From positions 3,782,001-3,846,000 of the forward strand of contig OZ245019.1 in assembly GCA_965223815.1 (NCBI GenBank): a DNA stretch of 64,000 nucleotides, read 5' to 3'. The DNA comes from HKST-UBA178 sp965223815 (GTDB lineage: Bacteria > Pseudomonadota > Gammaproteobacteria > Chromatiales > Chromatiaceae). The notes below the pieces were generated by a model. The model ran no database searches. It was given only the letters and a program-made list of their open reading frames with translations, and was not told the origin of the DNA. A program made the position numbers and the translations under genes. How positions within the stretch are numbered: position 1 is the stretch's first letter; every line of letters starts with the position of its first letter. Positions 18,671-27,277 of the stretch are shown here, piece after piece.

Positions 18671-19720
18671 TTAATCCAGAGAATCTTCGATATCCATGTC
18701 CATTTGTATCAAGATTGCTTTGCGAAGCAACTTGCGTTCATGCTGCAAAGTCTTCTTGAGTTGTTGAATCTCCTGCTCCAATATACCCAGGCGCTGCATC
18801 AAATCACCACCCGCAACCGGAGTATTTGGTAGGCTCGAAACATCGATAGCCTGCCTAGCCTGTGGGCGAGTAGATTGAGGAGCAGGATCTGGCCTGCTGG
18901 TTGCGCCCAATCCCTCACCCTCGATCTCTTCTATCACCGTCTTGACCGCCTTCTCATCTAGGAGGTGCCTCTCCTCCAGGCAACCAAATAATAGAAGTCG
19001 ATCACAGAGTGTATTGATACGCCTTGGCACACCCTTCGTGAAGCCATAGATTTGTTCAAAAGCGCCAGCGGTAATTTGCGGATCGTCTTCCCAGCTCACC
19101 ATCTTAAGGCGAAATTCAATGTAGGCTCGAGTTTCCTCTGCATCCATTTCCTTGAGGTGGAGCGCAGCTATTATTCGCTGACGAAATTGCTCCATGCCTG
19201 GCGCTTGTATGGTCTTGTCAAATTCCATCTGTCCAAGTAAGAAGCTTTGCAGTAATGATTTACCGTCGATCTGAAAATTGGACAACATTCTCAGCTCTTC
19301 GATTGATTTAGGTGGCAAATTTTGGGCTTCATCAACGACCAACAACACCCTTTTTCCTTCGGCGTTACGCTGGCGAAAGAATTTCTCCAACTTATCTAGG
19401 AGCGTCGACTTTGGCGCGCCTTCCTGACCGAGACCAAAAGATGAACACACAATACGGAGCATATCCTCTGGTTCAACTTGAGTGGTGACAAGTTGAGCGG
19501 CAACCACATCCGTCGACTCAAGTTCGCTCAGCAGGTGGCGGACTAGCATGGTTTTCCCGGTCCCAATACCTCCTGTTATGACGATAAATCCCTCTCGCTT
19601 CTCAAGGCCGTATCTAAGATAGGCCATTGCCCGATTGTGCGGTTTACTATTGAAATAGAACCGAGAATCTGGACTCAACTGAAAAGGCTTATCGCTCAAT
19701 TTGTAAAATTTGCGGTACAT
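18671..19720 (-). CDS. XrtA-associated AAA ATPase, ExeA/GspA-like (TIGR03015-like)
   Basis: A 349-residue P-loop ATPase of the ExeA/GspA type. Walker A is GGIGTGKT at residues 50-57 and Walker B RVLLVVDEAQN at about 124-134. The N-terminus MYRKFYKLSDKPFQLSPDSR is characteristic of the PEP-CTERM-linked ATPases. A C-terminal linker rich in Pro/Ala leads into a predicted coiled coil (QRLGILEQEIQQLKKTLQHE). I take the ATG at 19720, five bases after the upstream stop; a TTG at 19732 is less likely. Its role in exopolysaccharide assembly is not established; relatives regulate or energise envelope secretion complexes. Confidence 0.88.
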   Translation of the reverse strand: MYRKFYKLSDKPFQLSPDSRFYFNSKPHNRAMAYLRYGLEKREGFIVITGGIGTGKTMLVRHLLSELESTDVVAAQLVTTQVEPEDMLRIVCSSFGLGQEGAPKSTLLDKLEKFFRQRNAEGKRVLLVVDEAQNLPPKSIEELRMLSNFQIDGKSLLQSFLLGQMEFDKTIQAPGMEQFRQRIIAALHLKEMDAEETRAYIEFRLKMVSWEDDPQITAGAFEQIYGFTKGVPRRINTLCDRLLLFGCLEERHLLDEKAVKTVIEEIEGEGLGATSRPDPAPQSTRPQARQAIDVSSLPNTPVAGGDLMQRLGILEQEIQQLKKTLQHERKLLRKAILIQMDMDIEDSLD

Positions 19721-19725
19721 ATAGA

Positions 19726-21189
19726 CTACCAACGTGTCGCCAGCGATAGCGTGGCTCGATTTTCCGTATAACCCAGACTAGACAGCTCTGCATCCCTGTT
19801 GATGTGGCTTAGAATGAGAGAGACGTCACTTTTAAGTGACAGGTCACGTGTCACTCCCAGTGTAAGTCTCCAGGTCTGATCATCCAGTTCATCCTGTTCA
19901 TATCGACTTTGTCCCCACCTGAAGTTCAGATTGGAGGTGGTGTTAGCAGCGAGATTATGAGTCCAACGGGCACCGAAACCCGCGGTACGCTCGTCCCTTG
20001 TCGATATTTCATAGTCTCTTATACGGTAATACATATTGAAACCAACGGTATCGCGTCGACCAACCTTTAGGTCATAGTCAAAATTCAAAGCACTCAGAAT
20101 ATAAACCTCCCGACCTAAGGAGGGAGCACCAGGCTCAATAAAAATTTGCTGGCCAGTTGCTGGGTCTACAACGAAATTACCGAATGCATCATTGGGCTGG
20201 AATGTCTGCTGCCTCGTGGCTTCCTCTCTGGCGCTGGAAGGTTCGTGGGTAAGACTGGCAGTTATTACACTTTTCCTCTGACGATACTTTATATCGAAAT
20301 ACAAATTGTTTCCGAAGTAGCGATGACCATAGGCGACATCCACCTCTGTCCTGGGATTGGGAGTCCAGGTAACTCCGACACCGTAGATAACACCCTTGGG
20401 GTCATCCCTTGTCGTGGCATAGTCGTTGTTGTCGTAACCTATATACGCGTTCGGGCGCCAGTGCCGATTGACGACATAGCTCATTCTCGCCAAGGTACTT
20501 CGAAACTCATCCACCCCTGTATCGAAAGGGCCCTCCCTTCCGTCGTATTCAATCTTTTTATAGTCGCCTGTTACAGACCAAGGAAAATCGGGAAAGTCCC
20601 GCCCACTTTCCAATGAAAATCTAGCGCTGTGGCCAGTGCTATCCTGGGCCAGGCTGGTGTCATAGTGGACCTGATCAAAGGTATAGCGCAGATTAAGATC
20701 TGCAAATCCCTTCAAACGTTTTCTGATATAGGGGCTGATCGAGTAAGTAAACGTTTGGGTGGTATTTCCTGTAGTGTTGAAGTCATCACCGCCGCTGGGC
20801 AGAAAAGAGAAAATAAGGTTCTGATTCGCGTTGGCTTTGACATCCAAAAACAAAACATCTCTATAGAGCTCGGAAGTCCAATCCGCGGTAAGAAAATGTC
20901 GGAATTCATCCCTGGAACTAGTTCGCAGGTAGTCGAGATAATCCAGCCGGTACTGAAAGTAGAGTTTGTTCCTGGCAGCGTTCCGCCTTACGCCGATACT
21001 GGGAGATATTCTAAAACCGAGGTCGCTTTCAGGATTGTTCGAGCTAAGCTGGATATTATCACTCAAGATTCCCTGTACAGTCAGGCCAGCATTAGTATCC
21101 CAACCGTTTTTTGCTACTACGTCTACAGAAAAGCAACCCAGTAAACTGAGCGCTAGGAATACCCTGAAAAAGGTGCCCCCAGACCCCAT
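19726..21189 (-). CDS. Outer-membrane beta-barrel protein, PEP-CTERM locus (TIGR03016-like)
   Basis: A 487-residue exported protein. Starting at the ATG at 21189 gives a signal peptide (MGSGGTFFRVFLALSLLGCF, cleavage expected after VVA). The frame extends upstream over the neighbouring gene, but that part is unlikely to be used. The mature protein is rich in alternating aromatic/polar strands typical of a barrel and ends in a terminal aromatic-basic sequence (LATRW), a common outer-membrane assembly signal. Members of this family sit in XrtA loci and are thought to be part of the outer-membrane export route or a structural barrel. It lies four bases after the BY-kinase-like gene. Confidence 0.83.
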   Translation of the reverse strand: MGSGGTFFRVFLALSLLGCFSVDVVAKNGWDTNAGLTVQGILSDNIQLSSNNPESDLGFRISPSIGVRRNAARNKLYFQYRLDYLDYLRTSSRDEFRHFLTADWTSELYRDVLFLDVKANANQNLIFSFLPSGGDDFNTTGNTTQTFTYSISPYIRKRLKGFADLNLRYTFDQVHYDTSLAQDSTGHSARFSLESGRDFPDFPWSVTGDYKKIEYDGREGPFDTGVDEFRSTLARMSYVVNRHWRPNAYIGYDNNDYATTRDDPKGVIYGVGVTWTPNPRTEVDVAYGHRYFGNNLYFDIKYRQRKSVITASLTHEPSSAREEATRQQTFQPNDAFGNFVVDPATGQQIFIEPGAPSLGREVYILSALNFDYDLKVGRRDTVGFNMYYRIRDYEISTRDERTAGFGARWTHNLAANTTSNLNFRWGQSRYEQDELDDQTWRLTLGVTRDLSLKSDVSLILSHINRDAELSSLGYTENRATLSLATRW

Positions 21190-21193
21190 CTGC

Positions 21194-22171
21194 CTATTTG
21201 TCTCCGTAGGCACCGTAACCGTAACCTTTCCCGTACCCGTAGCCATATCCTCCGACGTGGCGAGAGAGAAAATCATCCCTGGTCTTGTTCAGGACGAGTG
21301 AAACGGCTTCTTTGTTCTTCAAGTGGCTCAGCGCTTCTTTGACTAAAAACTGCGGCGTTGCACCATACTCTACGACCAATGCCACCTGTCCCATGTGGCT
21401 TGCCAATACACTGGCTTCACTGGTTGCCAGAAGTGGTGGTGAATCAAACAGCACGATGCGGTCGGAATATCTCGCCGACAATTCCTGCAACCTCGCCGTC
21501 ATACTATTACTGGCGAGCAACTCCGTGGCTCTGTTGTTTCTTGTACCCGCGGGCAGGACTGTGAGTTTTGGGACATCGGTCCGCAACATAAACTGCCCCA
21601 TATCTATGGACTCATCTTTTAGGCACTCGGTAAATCCTGGTCGATCACTGATACCCAGTAAGCGCGACATGCTGGGCTTGGCAAGGTCAGAATCTATCAG
21701 TAACACAGTCCTATCCATCTCCATGGCGATGGAGATAGCCAAATTCATCGTAGTGAATGTCTTCCCCTCTCCGGACAGTGCACTGGTGATCATGACTAAA
21801 TTCAGCGGCTGGTCGGCATCATATTCACCGGAAAAAGCCTTGACCAACAACGGCCGCTTGATCATTCGGTACTCTTCGTCCAGCCTTGACCTGCCCCCTT
21901 CTGGGGAGAGCACCCCCTCGAGTTCCAGGCCGGAAATATCGACATCCACTTGGCTCGGGTCTCGGTTCAGTACATCTGGACTTGAGGCTGCATAGCCGCC
22001 ACTACTGACTGTGGATTTGGGATCTGAGGAGGTAGGCCCTTGTAGCCCCTTTTGATCCGCACCAGGAACAGTATCCTGGCCCTTGTTTTCGGGCAGTACA
22101 CTGGGCTCGTCTTGTTGCAAAGCGACTTTCTCGCTCGAAAGCCTATCAACCGCCTTTTCGATAATACTCAT
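21194..22171 (-). CDS. BY-kinase-like ParA/CpsD ATPase (TIGR03018-like) with tyrosine-rich tail
   Basis: A 325-residue cytoplasmic ATPase of the bacterial tyrosine kinase (CpsD/Wzc C-domain) type that pairs with the Wzz-like protein encoded just upstream to control polymer length and export. Walker A is SALSGEGKT, Walker A' VLLIDSDLAKP and Walker B IVLFDSPP. The last ~16 residues form a Gly-Tyr repeat with six tyrosines, a probable autophosphorylation cluster as known for BY kinases. I start at the ATG at 22171 (MSIIEKAVDRL), 19 bases after the upstream stop; a longer frame overlaps that gene. The N-terminal ~110 residues are low-complexity linker. Confidence 0.9.
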   Translation of the reverse strand: MSIIEKAVDRLSSEKVALQQDEPSVLPENKGQDTVPGADQKGLQGPTSSDPKSTVSSGGYAASSPDVLNRDPSQVDVDISGLELEGVLSPEGGRSRLDEEYRMIKRPLLVKAFSGEYDADQPLNLVMITSALSGEGKTFTTMNLAISIAMEMDRTVLLIDSDLAKPSMSRLLGISDRPGFTECLKDESIDMGQFMLRTDVPKLTVLPAGTRNNRATELLASNSMTARLQELSARYSDRIVLFDSPPLLATSEASVLASHMGQVALVVEYGATPQFLVKEALSHLKNKEAVSLVLNKTRDDFLSRHVGGYGYGYGKGYGYGAYGDK

Positions 22172-22190
22172 CAGTACAAATCCACGTCCG

Positions 22191-23789
22191 CTATATTCCG
22201 GCGATCTTCCTGATACCGGAAAAATAACCGTCGATGTTGAGTTCCATAAGATGAACGGCAACGACAAGGGCGTATACCGAGACCAGGCCAAGCAATCCCA
22301 CCAGAAAACCCAAATGGCGCCGCTGCCTCTTTTTAACCTGTAACTTCGTCCAGACCATGCTTACACTACCGAGCACCGGCACTCCGGTGAGTTCGTTCAA
22401 CGATCGCCTGTCGTCATAGGTTGGTCTGACCTGGGACATGAAGAACGCTAGCACCACCCCTAGACCCAATCCAGACAGAACGACGATGCTGCTTAGCATA
22501 ACTCTCGGTGGTCCTGAGGGAGTTGGCGGAACCCGCGGGGGCTCAACAATACGAAACCGCACAGATCCAGACCGCGTATCCGCATCATGGCTCAGACGGG
22601 CTGACTCCAACCGCGCCAGCAACTCTTGGTGCTGTGTCTTCAACAAACCATAATCGCGGTTAAGTTGCGCAGATTCTGCCTCGACTTGAAGTACTTTATC
22701 CACTGCCTTGCTCAGTGTTTCGATGCGCTTTTTATACTCATCGACAACTGCCTGCCGAGCAGCAACATCCGCCTCAACCTCGGCCATGTTGATACGCATC
22801 TGTTGATATACAGGGTTGTTTCCCAGGGAAGAGAAAGAGCCGGTAGTACTCACTTCTTCTATCGATGCGATCTCTTCGTCACGCTGTTTCTTCAACTTCG
22901 CAAGAGTCAGACGTAGTGCCTGCACATCTGGATGTCTACCTGTATAGCGCAACAACAGGTCGTCAAGTTTTTCCTCTATGCCTGCGATGCGGGATTCGAG
23001 CGCGGGATTGACAGGCTGTTGTACTGCGGTCGGTTGCTCTTCGACTATGCCAAAAGTGGGGACCTCACCTTCAACTTGCTGGCGAAGCACAGTCAGGCGA
23101 TCCTGCTGGATTTTGAGCTCCAACTCTGCCTGAGAAAGCTGTTGCTGAGCTGCCTGCAACCGCTCATAGTAGCCGCCTTTTTCCCCCGGCAGGAAGGCCA
23201 GGTTCTTCTGCTGGAACCGCGTTCTCCTGGACTCTGCCTCTACGAGACGTTGTTCGTAATCCGCGATTTGCTGTTCCAGGAATTGTCGGGCGGAATCCTG
23301 CTCTTTTCGCGTTTCTCCCAGATTCGATTCCACAAATATGGTTAGCAGGGATTTAACGATCAGTTTGGCTAATTCCGGATCTTCATCATCGTAACTAATC
23401 GTATATAAATTGATCTGCTTGGTAGATGCCAGTTGTATCTTTTCTCTCAAATTATCGATGATTTCCTCGGTATCCTCGGCAGTCTTTGCCTGAAGATCCA
23501 AGTCAGCCATTCGCATGACTTTTTCCAAATTCGGCTGACTGAGAAGTGTCTTGGCCATCAGCAAAAGCCTGTGCTCCTCGTTTCCCTGAACCGCCAAGCC
23601 CCTGAGTAACGGACCCAGTAGGCTCTGGGTATCGACGTAGACTCTCGCTGAGGCCTGGTATTGGTCTGGCAGCTTCGCCACCACAACCCATCCCACGGCG
23701 GATACGAGCCAGGCAACACCAAGAATCCACCAACGATAACGCCAGATACCTCTCAGTAATCCTAATATTTGAGTGATCAGTTCATGCAT
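22191..23789 (-). CDS. Wzz-like polysaccharide chain-length determinant, PEP-CTERM locus (TIGR03007-like)
   Basis: A 532-residue inner-membrane copolymerase. A transmembrane helix at about residues 18-38 is followed by a periplasmic Wzz domain (YQASARVYVDTQSLL near 44). A long coiled coil covers about 150-400, rich in Gln/Glu/Arg. A second transmembrane helix near 430-450 follows a Pro-rich motif (RVPPTPSGPPR), and a third hydrophobic segment lies near the C-terminus. It should interact with the BY-kinase-like protein encoded just downstream and the Wza-like exporter encoded 12 bases upstream to set chain length and gate export. Confidence 0.92.
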   Translation of the reverse strand: MHELITQILGLLRGIWRYRWWILGVAWLVSAVGWVVVAKLPDQYQASARVYVDTQSLLGPLLRGLAVQGNEEHRLLLMAKTLLSQPNLEKVMRMADLDLQAKTAEDTEEIIDNLREKIQLASTKQINLYTISYDDEDPELAKLIVKSLLTIFVESNLGETRKEQDSARQFLEQQIADYEQRLVEAESRRTRFQQKNLAFLPGEKGGYYERLQAAQQQLSQAELELKIQQDRLTVLRQQVEGEVPTFGIVEEQPTAVQQPVNPALESRIAGIEEKLDDLLLRYTGRHPDVQALRLTLAKLKKQRDEEIASIEEVSTTGSFSSLGNNPVYQQMRINMAEVEADVAARQAVVDEYKKRIETLSKAVDKVLQVEAESAQLNRDYGLLKTQHQELLARLESARLSHDADTRSGSVRFRIVEPPRVPPTPSGPPRVMLSSIVVLSGLGLGVVLAFFMSQVRPTYDDRRSLNELTGVPVLGSVSMVWTKLQVKKRQRRHLGFLVGLLGLVSVYALVVAVHLMELNIDGYFSGIRKIAGI

Positions 23790-23801
23790 GATGATTTGTC
23801 G

Positions 23802-24428
23802 CTAGAACCAGGACTCGGGAATAATCAAAATGTCCCCTGGCTTCATATCCACATTGGCGGTGATGTCACCATCACGAATAAGACTTTCGATGCGCACGTT
23901 GTATTGTTTACGCTCACCGTCTTCCATACGCACGATTAAGGATTCATCGCCTGCAGCAAAATCCGTGAGCCCACCTACAGCGATCATCACATCAAGCAGA
24001 GTCATGGAGTCTCTATAAAGTAGCGACCTCGGCTCCGAAGCCTCCCCCACGACCCTAATCTGATCCTCGTAGATACCGACAAACCCATTAACGATTACCG
24101 TTACCAACGGATCCCGTAAATAGGTAGAGAGCTCTTTTTCTATATCTCTCGCCAACTCGGTTGGTGTTTTCTCGGCGGCGGGAATATCCTCCAACAGCGG
24201 AGCGGTCATGAAACCATCCGGCCTGACCGTCACCGTTGTAGATACGTCGGGATTTCGCCAAACAAAAATCTGAACGGAATCCCCAGGGCCAATTCGATAT
24301 TTCGAGGAAAACTGAGCATTACCCTCGGATTCTGGTAGCTGGGGGAAAGGGTTCTTGGTGGCGCAGCCTGAAAGTACTAGGCCAAAAATTAAAAACCCCA
24401 GAAAAATATGACGTGTGTTCACGGTCAC
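23802..24428 (-). CDS. Wza-like polysaccharide export lipoprotein (TIGR03027-like)
   Basis: A 208-residue outer-membrane polysaccharide export protein. It has a lipoprotein signal peptide with lipobox LVLSGC, giving Cys22 as the lipidated residue. The poly_export domain follows (YRIGPGDSVQIFVWRNPDVS near 45-64), then an SLBB-like domain (IRVVGEASEPRSLLYRD near 123). It is shorter than E. coli Wza (379 aa) and lacks its C-terminal membrane helix, as usual for this subfamily; the barrel protein at 19726-21189 may supply outer-membrane passage. It is the first gene of the - strand export block, so the promoter probably lies just upstream. Confidence 0.92.
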   Translation of the reverse strand: MTVNTRHIFLGFLIFGLVLSGCATKNPFPQLPESEGNAQFSSKYRIGPGDSVQIFVWRNPDVSTTVTVRPDGFMTAPLLEDIPAAEKTPTELARDIEKELSTYLRDPLVTVIVNGFVGIYEDQIRVVGEASEPRSLLYRDSMTLLDVMIAVGGLTDFAAGDESLIVRMEDGERKQYNVRIESLIRDGDITANVDMKPGDILIIPESWF

Positions 24429-24805
24429 TTTACTCCCTTCGATTCTCTTGAGGCCTGGCTATCAACTTCACCGGGCGAGTGTTTTGTCCCTTAAGTGTCG
24501 CTGTTGCCACGTTGAAGCCCGGCGATTTTTTGATGGAAATCGGCAGCGAGAATATCATGTAACAACGAGCGAGTCCCCTATTATCTGGAGTATCCTTGTT
24601 GCCCCAGTTTATCGGTAAGCCCCATGCATACTTTAACTCTGGTGGGAGAGCCAGGTCTTGAAAAACCCATTCACCCCCGAGAGTTGTCGGGCTTATCTAT
24701 CCTACAATATTCTCCGCTATGTTTGCACAACACCTCTGCTTCGAGTCAGTAACACGCTAAAATGAGACTCACCACACAGTTCTGATTCGAATGTACTAAC
24801 AACCC
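24429..24805. promoter_or_regulatory. Divergent intergenic region between exopolysaccharide export genes and cysZ
   Basis: A 377-base stretch without a convincing gene, between the - strand Wza-like gene and the + strand cysZ. It should contain promoters for both directions. I looked for sigma-54 (GG-N10-GC) elements expected of PrsR-regulated loci and found no clean match. I can see no clear -35/-10 pair either. Confidence 0.4.
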
Positions 24806-25540
24806 ATGAAAAACAATCCCGTCACCGGTATGCGCTGTCTATTGCGCGGCCTCAAACTATTGTCTCATCCTGGCCTCAAGCGCTACCTGGCTGTTCCGAT
24901 CTTGGTCAACATCTTGGTGTTTTCCTTCGTTGCCTGGCTGGGAATTGGACAATTTGAACGCTTGTTCGACAGATTTCTGCCGGAATCAAGCTGGCTACAC
25001 TATTTCCGCTGGATACTCTGGCCAATATTTATCTTCGCGTTTTTATTAATAATTTTCTATACGTTCACTGTCATAGCCAACTTGTTGGCAGCGCCGTTCA
25101 ACGGAATTTTGGCGGCCGAGGCAGAGAAAAGGCTAACGGGAATAGCTCCTCCGGAAGCTCCCGGCAACATCGCCTCCGAGATTATTCCATCCATCGCCTC
25201 AGAACTGCGAAAGCTGGCCTATTTCTTGATTCGTGCCATACCGCTGTTGCTGCTCTTTCTCATACCGGTGGTGCAAATCGCGGCACCTTTTCTGTGGATG
25301 GCGTTCAGTGCTTGGTTTCTAGCGATCGAGTATATGGACTACCCCATGGGCAATCATGGATTGAGGTTCAAACAGCAATTCAGCAAACTCAGACGCATGA
25401 GGTACACAGCCCTAGGGTTCGGAGCAGGAGTTACACTAATGATGATGGTCCCGGTGCTAAATTTCGCGGCGATGCCGGCGGCAGTGGCTGGTGCCACCAT
25501 ACTCTGGTGTGAGAGCAGGGAGGACGACGGTCTAGTATGA
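24806..25540 (+). CDS. cysZ: CysZ-like sulfate transport protein (EI24 domain)
   Basis: A 244-residue inner-membrane protein of the CysZ/EI24 family, close to the 253 residues of E. coli CysZ, which imports sulfate for cysteine synthesis. The N-terminus (GMRCLLRGLKLLSHPGLKRY) is typical, followed by several hydrophobic segments (about 28-50, 70-95, 145-175, 205-230) and the NLLAAPFNGILAAEAEKR stretch near 92. It converges on accD with about 50 bases between stops. In many gammaproteobacteria folC-dedD-cvpA-purF follows accD, so this gene marks a local rearrangement. Substrate is assigned by family only. Confidence 0.88.
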   Translation: MKNNPVTGMRCLLRGLKLLSHPGLKRYLAVPILVNILVFSFVAWLGIGQFERLFDRFLPESSWLHYFRWILWPIFIFAFLLIIFYTFTVIANLLAAPFNGILAAEAEKRLTGIAPPEAPGNIASEIIPSIASELRKLAYFLIRAIPLLLLFLIPVVQIAAPFLWMAFSAWFLAIEYMDYPMGNHGLRFKQQFSKLRRMRYTALGFGAGVTLMMMVPVLNFAAMPAAVAGATILWCESREDDGLV

Positions 25541-25590
25541 ATCCAGGTCTCCCTGCCCGGGATAATGATCAGAATTCCGGTGGGTGTGGC

Positions 25591-26457
25591 TTATTCAGGA
25601 GAGATTTGGCGATGAGTTAGTGTTCCGATAAGTGTCGCCAGGCAATCCCTCATATCACGTCGGTCGACAATCATATCGACAGCACCATGCTCCAGCAGAA
25701 ACTCGCTACGCTGGAATCCTTCGGGCAACTTTTCCCGCACTGTCTGTTCTATTACCCGCGGACCCGCGAAACCAATCAGAGCCCGGGGCTCGGCAATATT
25801 CACGTCACCTAACATAGCGAAACTGGCGGATACCCCACCCATTGTGGGATCCGTTAGTACAGATATAAAGGGTACGCCCTGGTTCGCCATACGACTGAGC
25901 GCAGCACTTGTCTTTGCCATTTGCATAAGAGAAAACAGAGATTCCTGCATACGAGCCCCACCGCTGGCAGAAAAACATACCAGAGGAATCCGTTGCTCCA
26001 GGCAGATATTTACCCCACGGACGAACCGTTCGCCTACTACCGAACCCATGGAACCACCCATGAAATTGAACTCGAAGGCAACCGCTACCAAATCCATGCC
26101 CTTGAGTTGCCCTTGCATCGCAACCAGGGCATCTTTCTCACCACTCTGTTTTTGGGCTTGAGAAATTCGGTCTTTATATTTCTTGCTATCCTTGAACTTC
26201 AGCGGGTCAGTAGGTGTCAGTTCAGCTGCGATCTCCATCAGGGAATCGGGATCCAGGAATATCTCCAGCCGCCTTCTAGCGCCCATCCGGTTGTGGTAGC
26301 CGCATTTGGGGCAGACATCAAGGTTTCGTTCCATCTCCGCCCTGTAGAGAATCGCACCGCACCCAGGGCATTTGGCCCAGAGCCCCTCTGGAACGCCCCG
26401 TTTGTTTCCGCCTTCTATCCTGATGCGGCTAGGCATCAATTTTTCAAACCAACTCAT
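25591..26457 (-). CDS. accD: Acetyl-CoA carboxylase carboxyltransferase subunit beta
   Basis: A 288-residue beta subunit of the carboxyltransferase that, with AccA, moves the carboxyl group from biotin to acetyl-CoA in fatty acid synthesis. The N-terminal zinc ribbon has CPGC and CPKC pairs at about residues 29-54 (KCPGCG ... VCPKCGYHNR). The crotonase-fold body carries FSASGGARMQE near 161 and the GGVSASFAMLGD loop near 206. Length and start agree with the family. It follows trpA by 13 bases, so it is likely co-transcribed with the trpFBA genes, an arrangement seen in other gammaproteobacteria. Confidence 0.97.
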   Translation of the reverse strand: MSWFEKLMPSRIRIEGGNKRGVPEGLWAKCPGCGAILYRAEMERNLDVCPKCGYHNRMGARRRLEIFLDPDSLMEIAAELTPTDPLKFKDSKKYKDRISQAQKQSGEKDALVAMQGQLKGMDLVAVAFEFNFMGGSMGSVVGERFVRGVNICLEQRIPLVCFSASGGARMQESLFSLMQMAKTSAALSRMANQGVPFISVLTDPTMGGVSASFAMLGDVNIAEPRALIGFAGPRVIEQTVREKLPEGFQRSEFLLEHGAVDMIVDRRDMRDCLATLIGTLTHRQISPE

Positions 26458-26470
26458 CGGGAAATTCCTG

Positions 26471-27277
26471 TCAGATCAGATCCATGGCTGCGCGCATTTC
26501 AGAAAGAATACCCTTTATCGCTGGGGCAATCGCAGTTTTGTCGCCGACCAGAGCTTCGATTTGATTGACTAGAACACTACCGACAATGACTGCATCACCC
26601 ACTTGGGCAACAGCCTGAGCAGATTCAGGGTCCTTGATTCCAAAACCGATCCCCACAGGCAGTTTGGTTGCTTTCCTGATGCTGAATACCCGACTCGCGA
26701 CCTCACCGATTGCCAACTTGGCCGCGCCTGTGGTCCCCTTGACCGAGACATAGTACACAAAACCGCTCGCGGCTTCACAAATGCGCCTTATTCGCTCCTC
26801 GCTGCTGGTTGGCGCCAACAGAAATATCGGATCTATTTTCGAGGTATGCAAGGCGCCTAGATATTCTTCGGCCTCTTCCGGGGGCATATCGACAGTGATG
26901 ACACCGTCCACACCCGAAGTGCTGGCAGCTTCGGCAAATCGGCCGTATCCCATCGTCTCTACCGGATTGAGGTATCCCATCAGCACCACTGGGGTATGGT
27001 CATCCTGATGGCGAAACTTGGCCACCATCGCGATTACGTCCTCAAGCGTCATCCCATGCGAGAGCGCACGCTCGTTAGCCCGCTGTATGACTGGCCCGTC
27101 GGCCATGGGATCGGAGAAGGGTACGCCCAATTCGATAATATTTACGCCCGCATCCACCATCTCATGCATTAGGGGAACCGTCATCTCCCGATCAGGGTCT
27201 CCGGCGGTGATAAATCCAACTAGGGCTACTTTATTCTGCGCGTCCAGTCTTTCGAAGCAACGAGCTATACGGCTCAT
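26471..27277 (-). CDS. trpA: Tryptophan synthase alpha subunit
   Basis: A 268-residue alpha subunit that cleaves indole-3-glycerol phosphate to indole and glyceraldehyde 3-phosphate and channels indole to TrpB. The TIM-barrel motif ELGVPFSDPMADGPVIQRA near residues 50-68 includes the catalytic glutamate and aspartate. The phosphate-binding part reads GFGIKDPESA near 211 and VIVGSVLV near 232. It overlaps trpB by four bases (ATGA), giving translational coupling that fits the obligate complex. It is followed by accD. Confidence 0.97.
   Translation of the reverse strand: MSRIARCFERLDAQNKVALVGFITAGDPDREMTVPLMHEMVDAGVNIIELGVPFSDPMADGPVIQRANERALSHGMTLEDVIAMVAKFRHQDDHTPVVLMGYLNPVETMGYGRFAEAASTSGVDGVITVDMPPEEAEEYLGALHTSKIDPIFLLAPTSSEERIRRICEAASGFVYYVSVKGTTGAAKLAIGEVASRVFSIRKATKLPVGIGFGIKDPESAQAVAQVGDAVIVGSVLVNQIEALVGDKTAIAPAIKGILSEMRAAMDLI

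Noticed and set aside
24429..24805. A sigma-54 promoter for the exopolysaccharide export genes
   Set aside because: The closest candidate (TGGCA on the - strand) lacks the GC dinucleotide at the required spacing.
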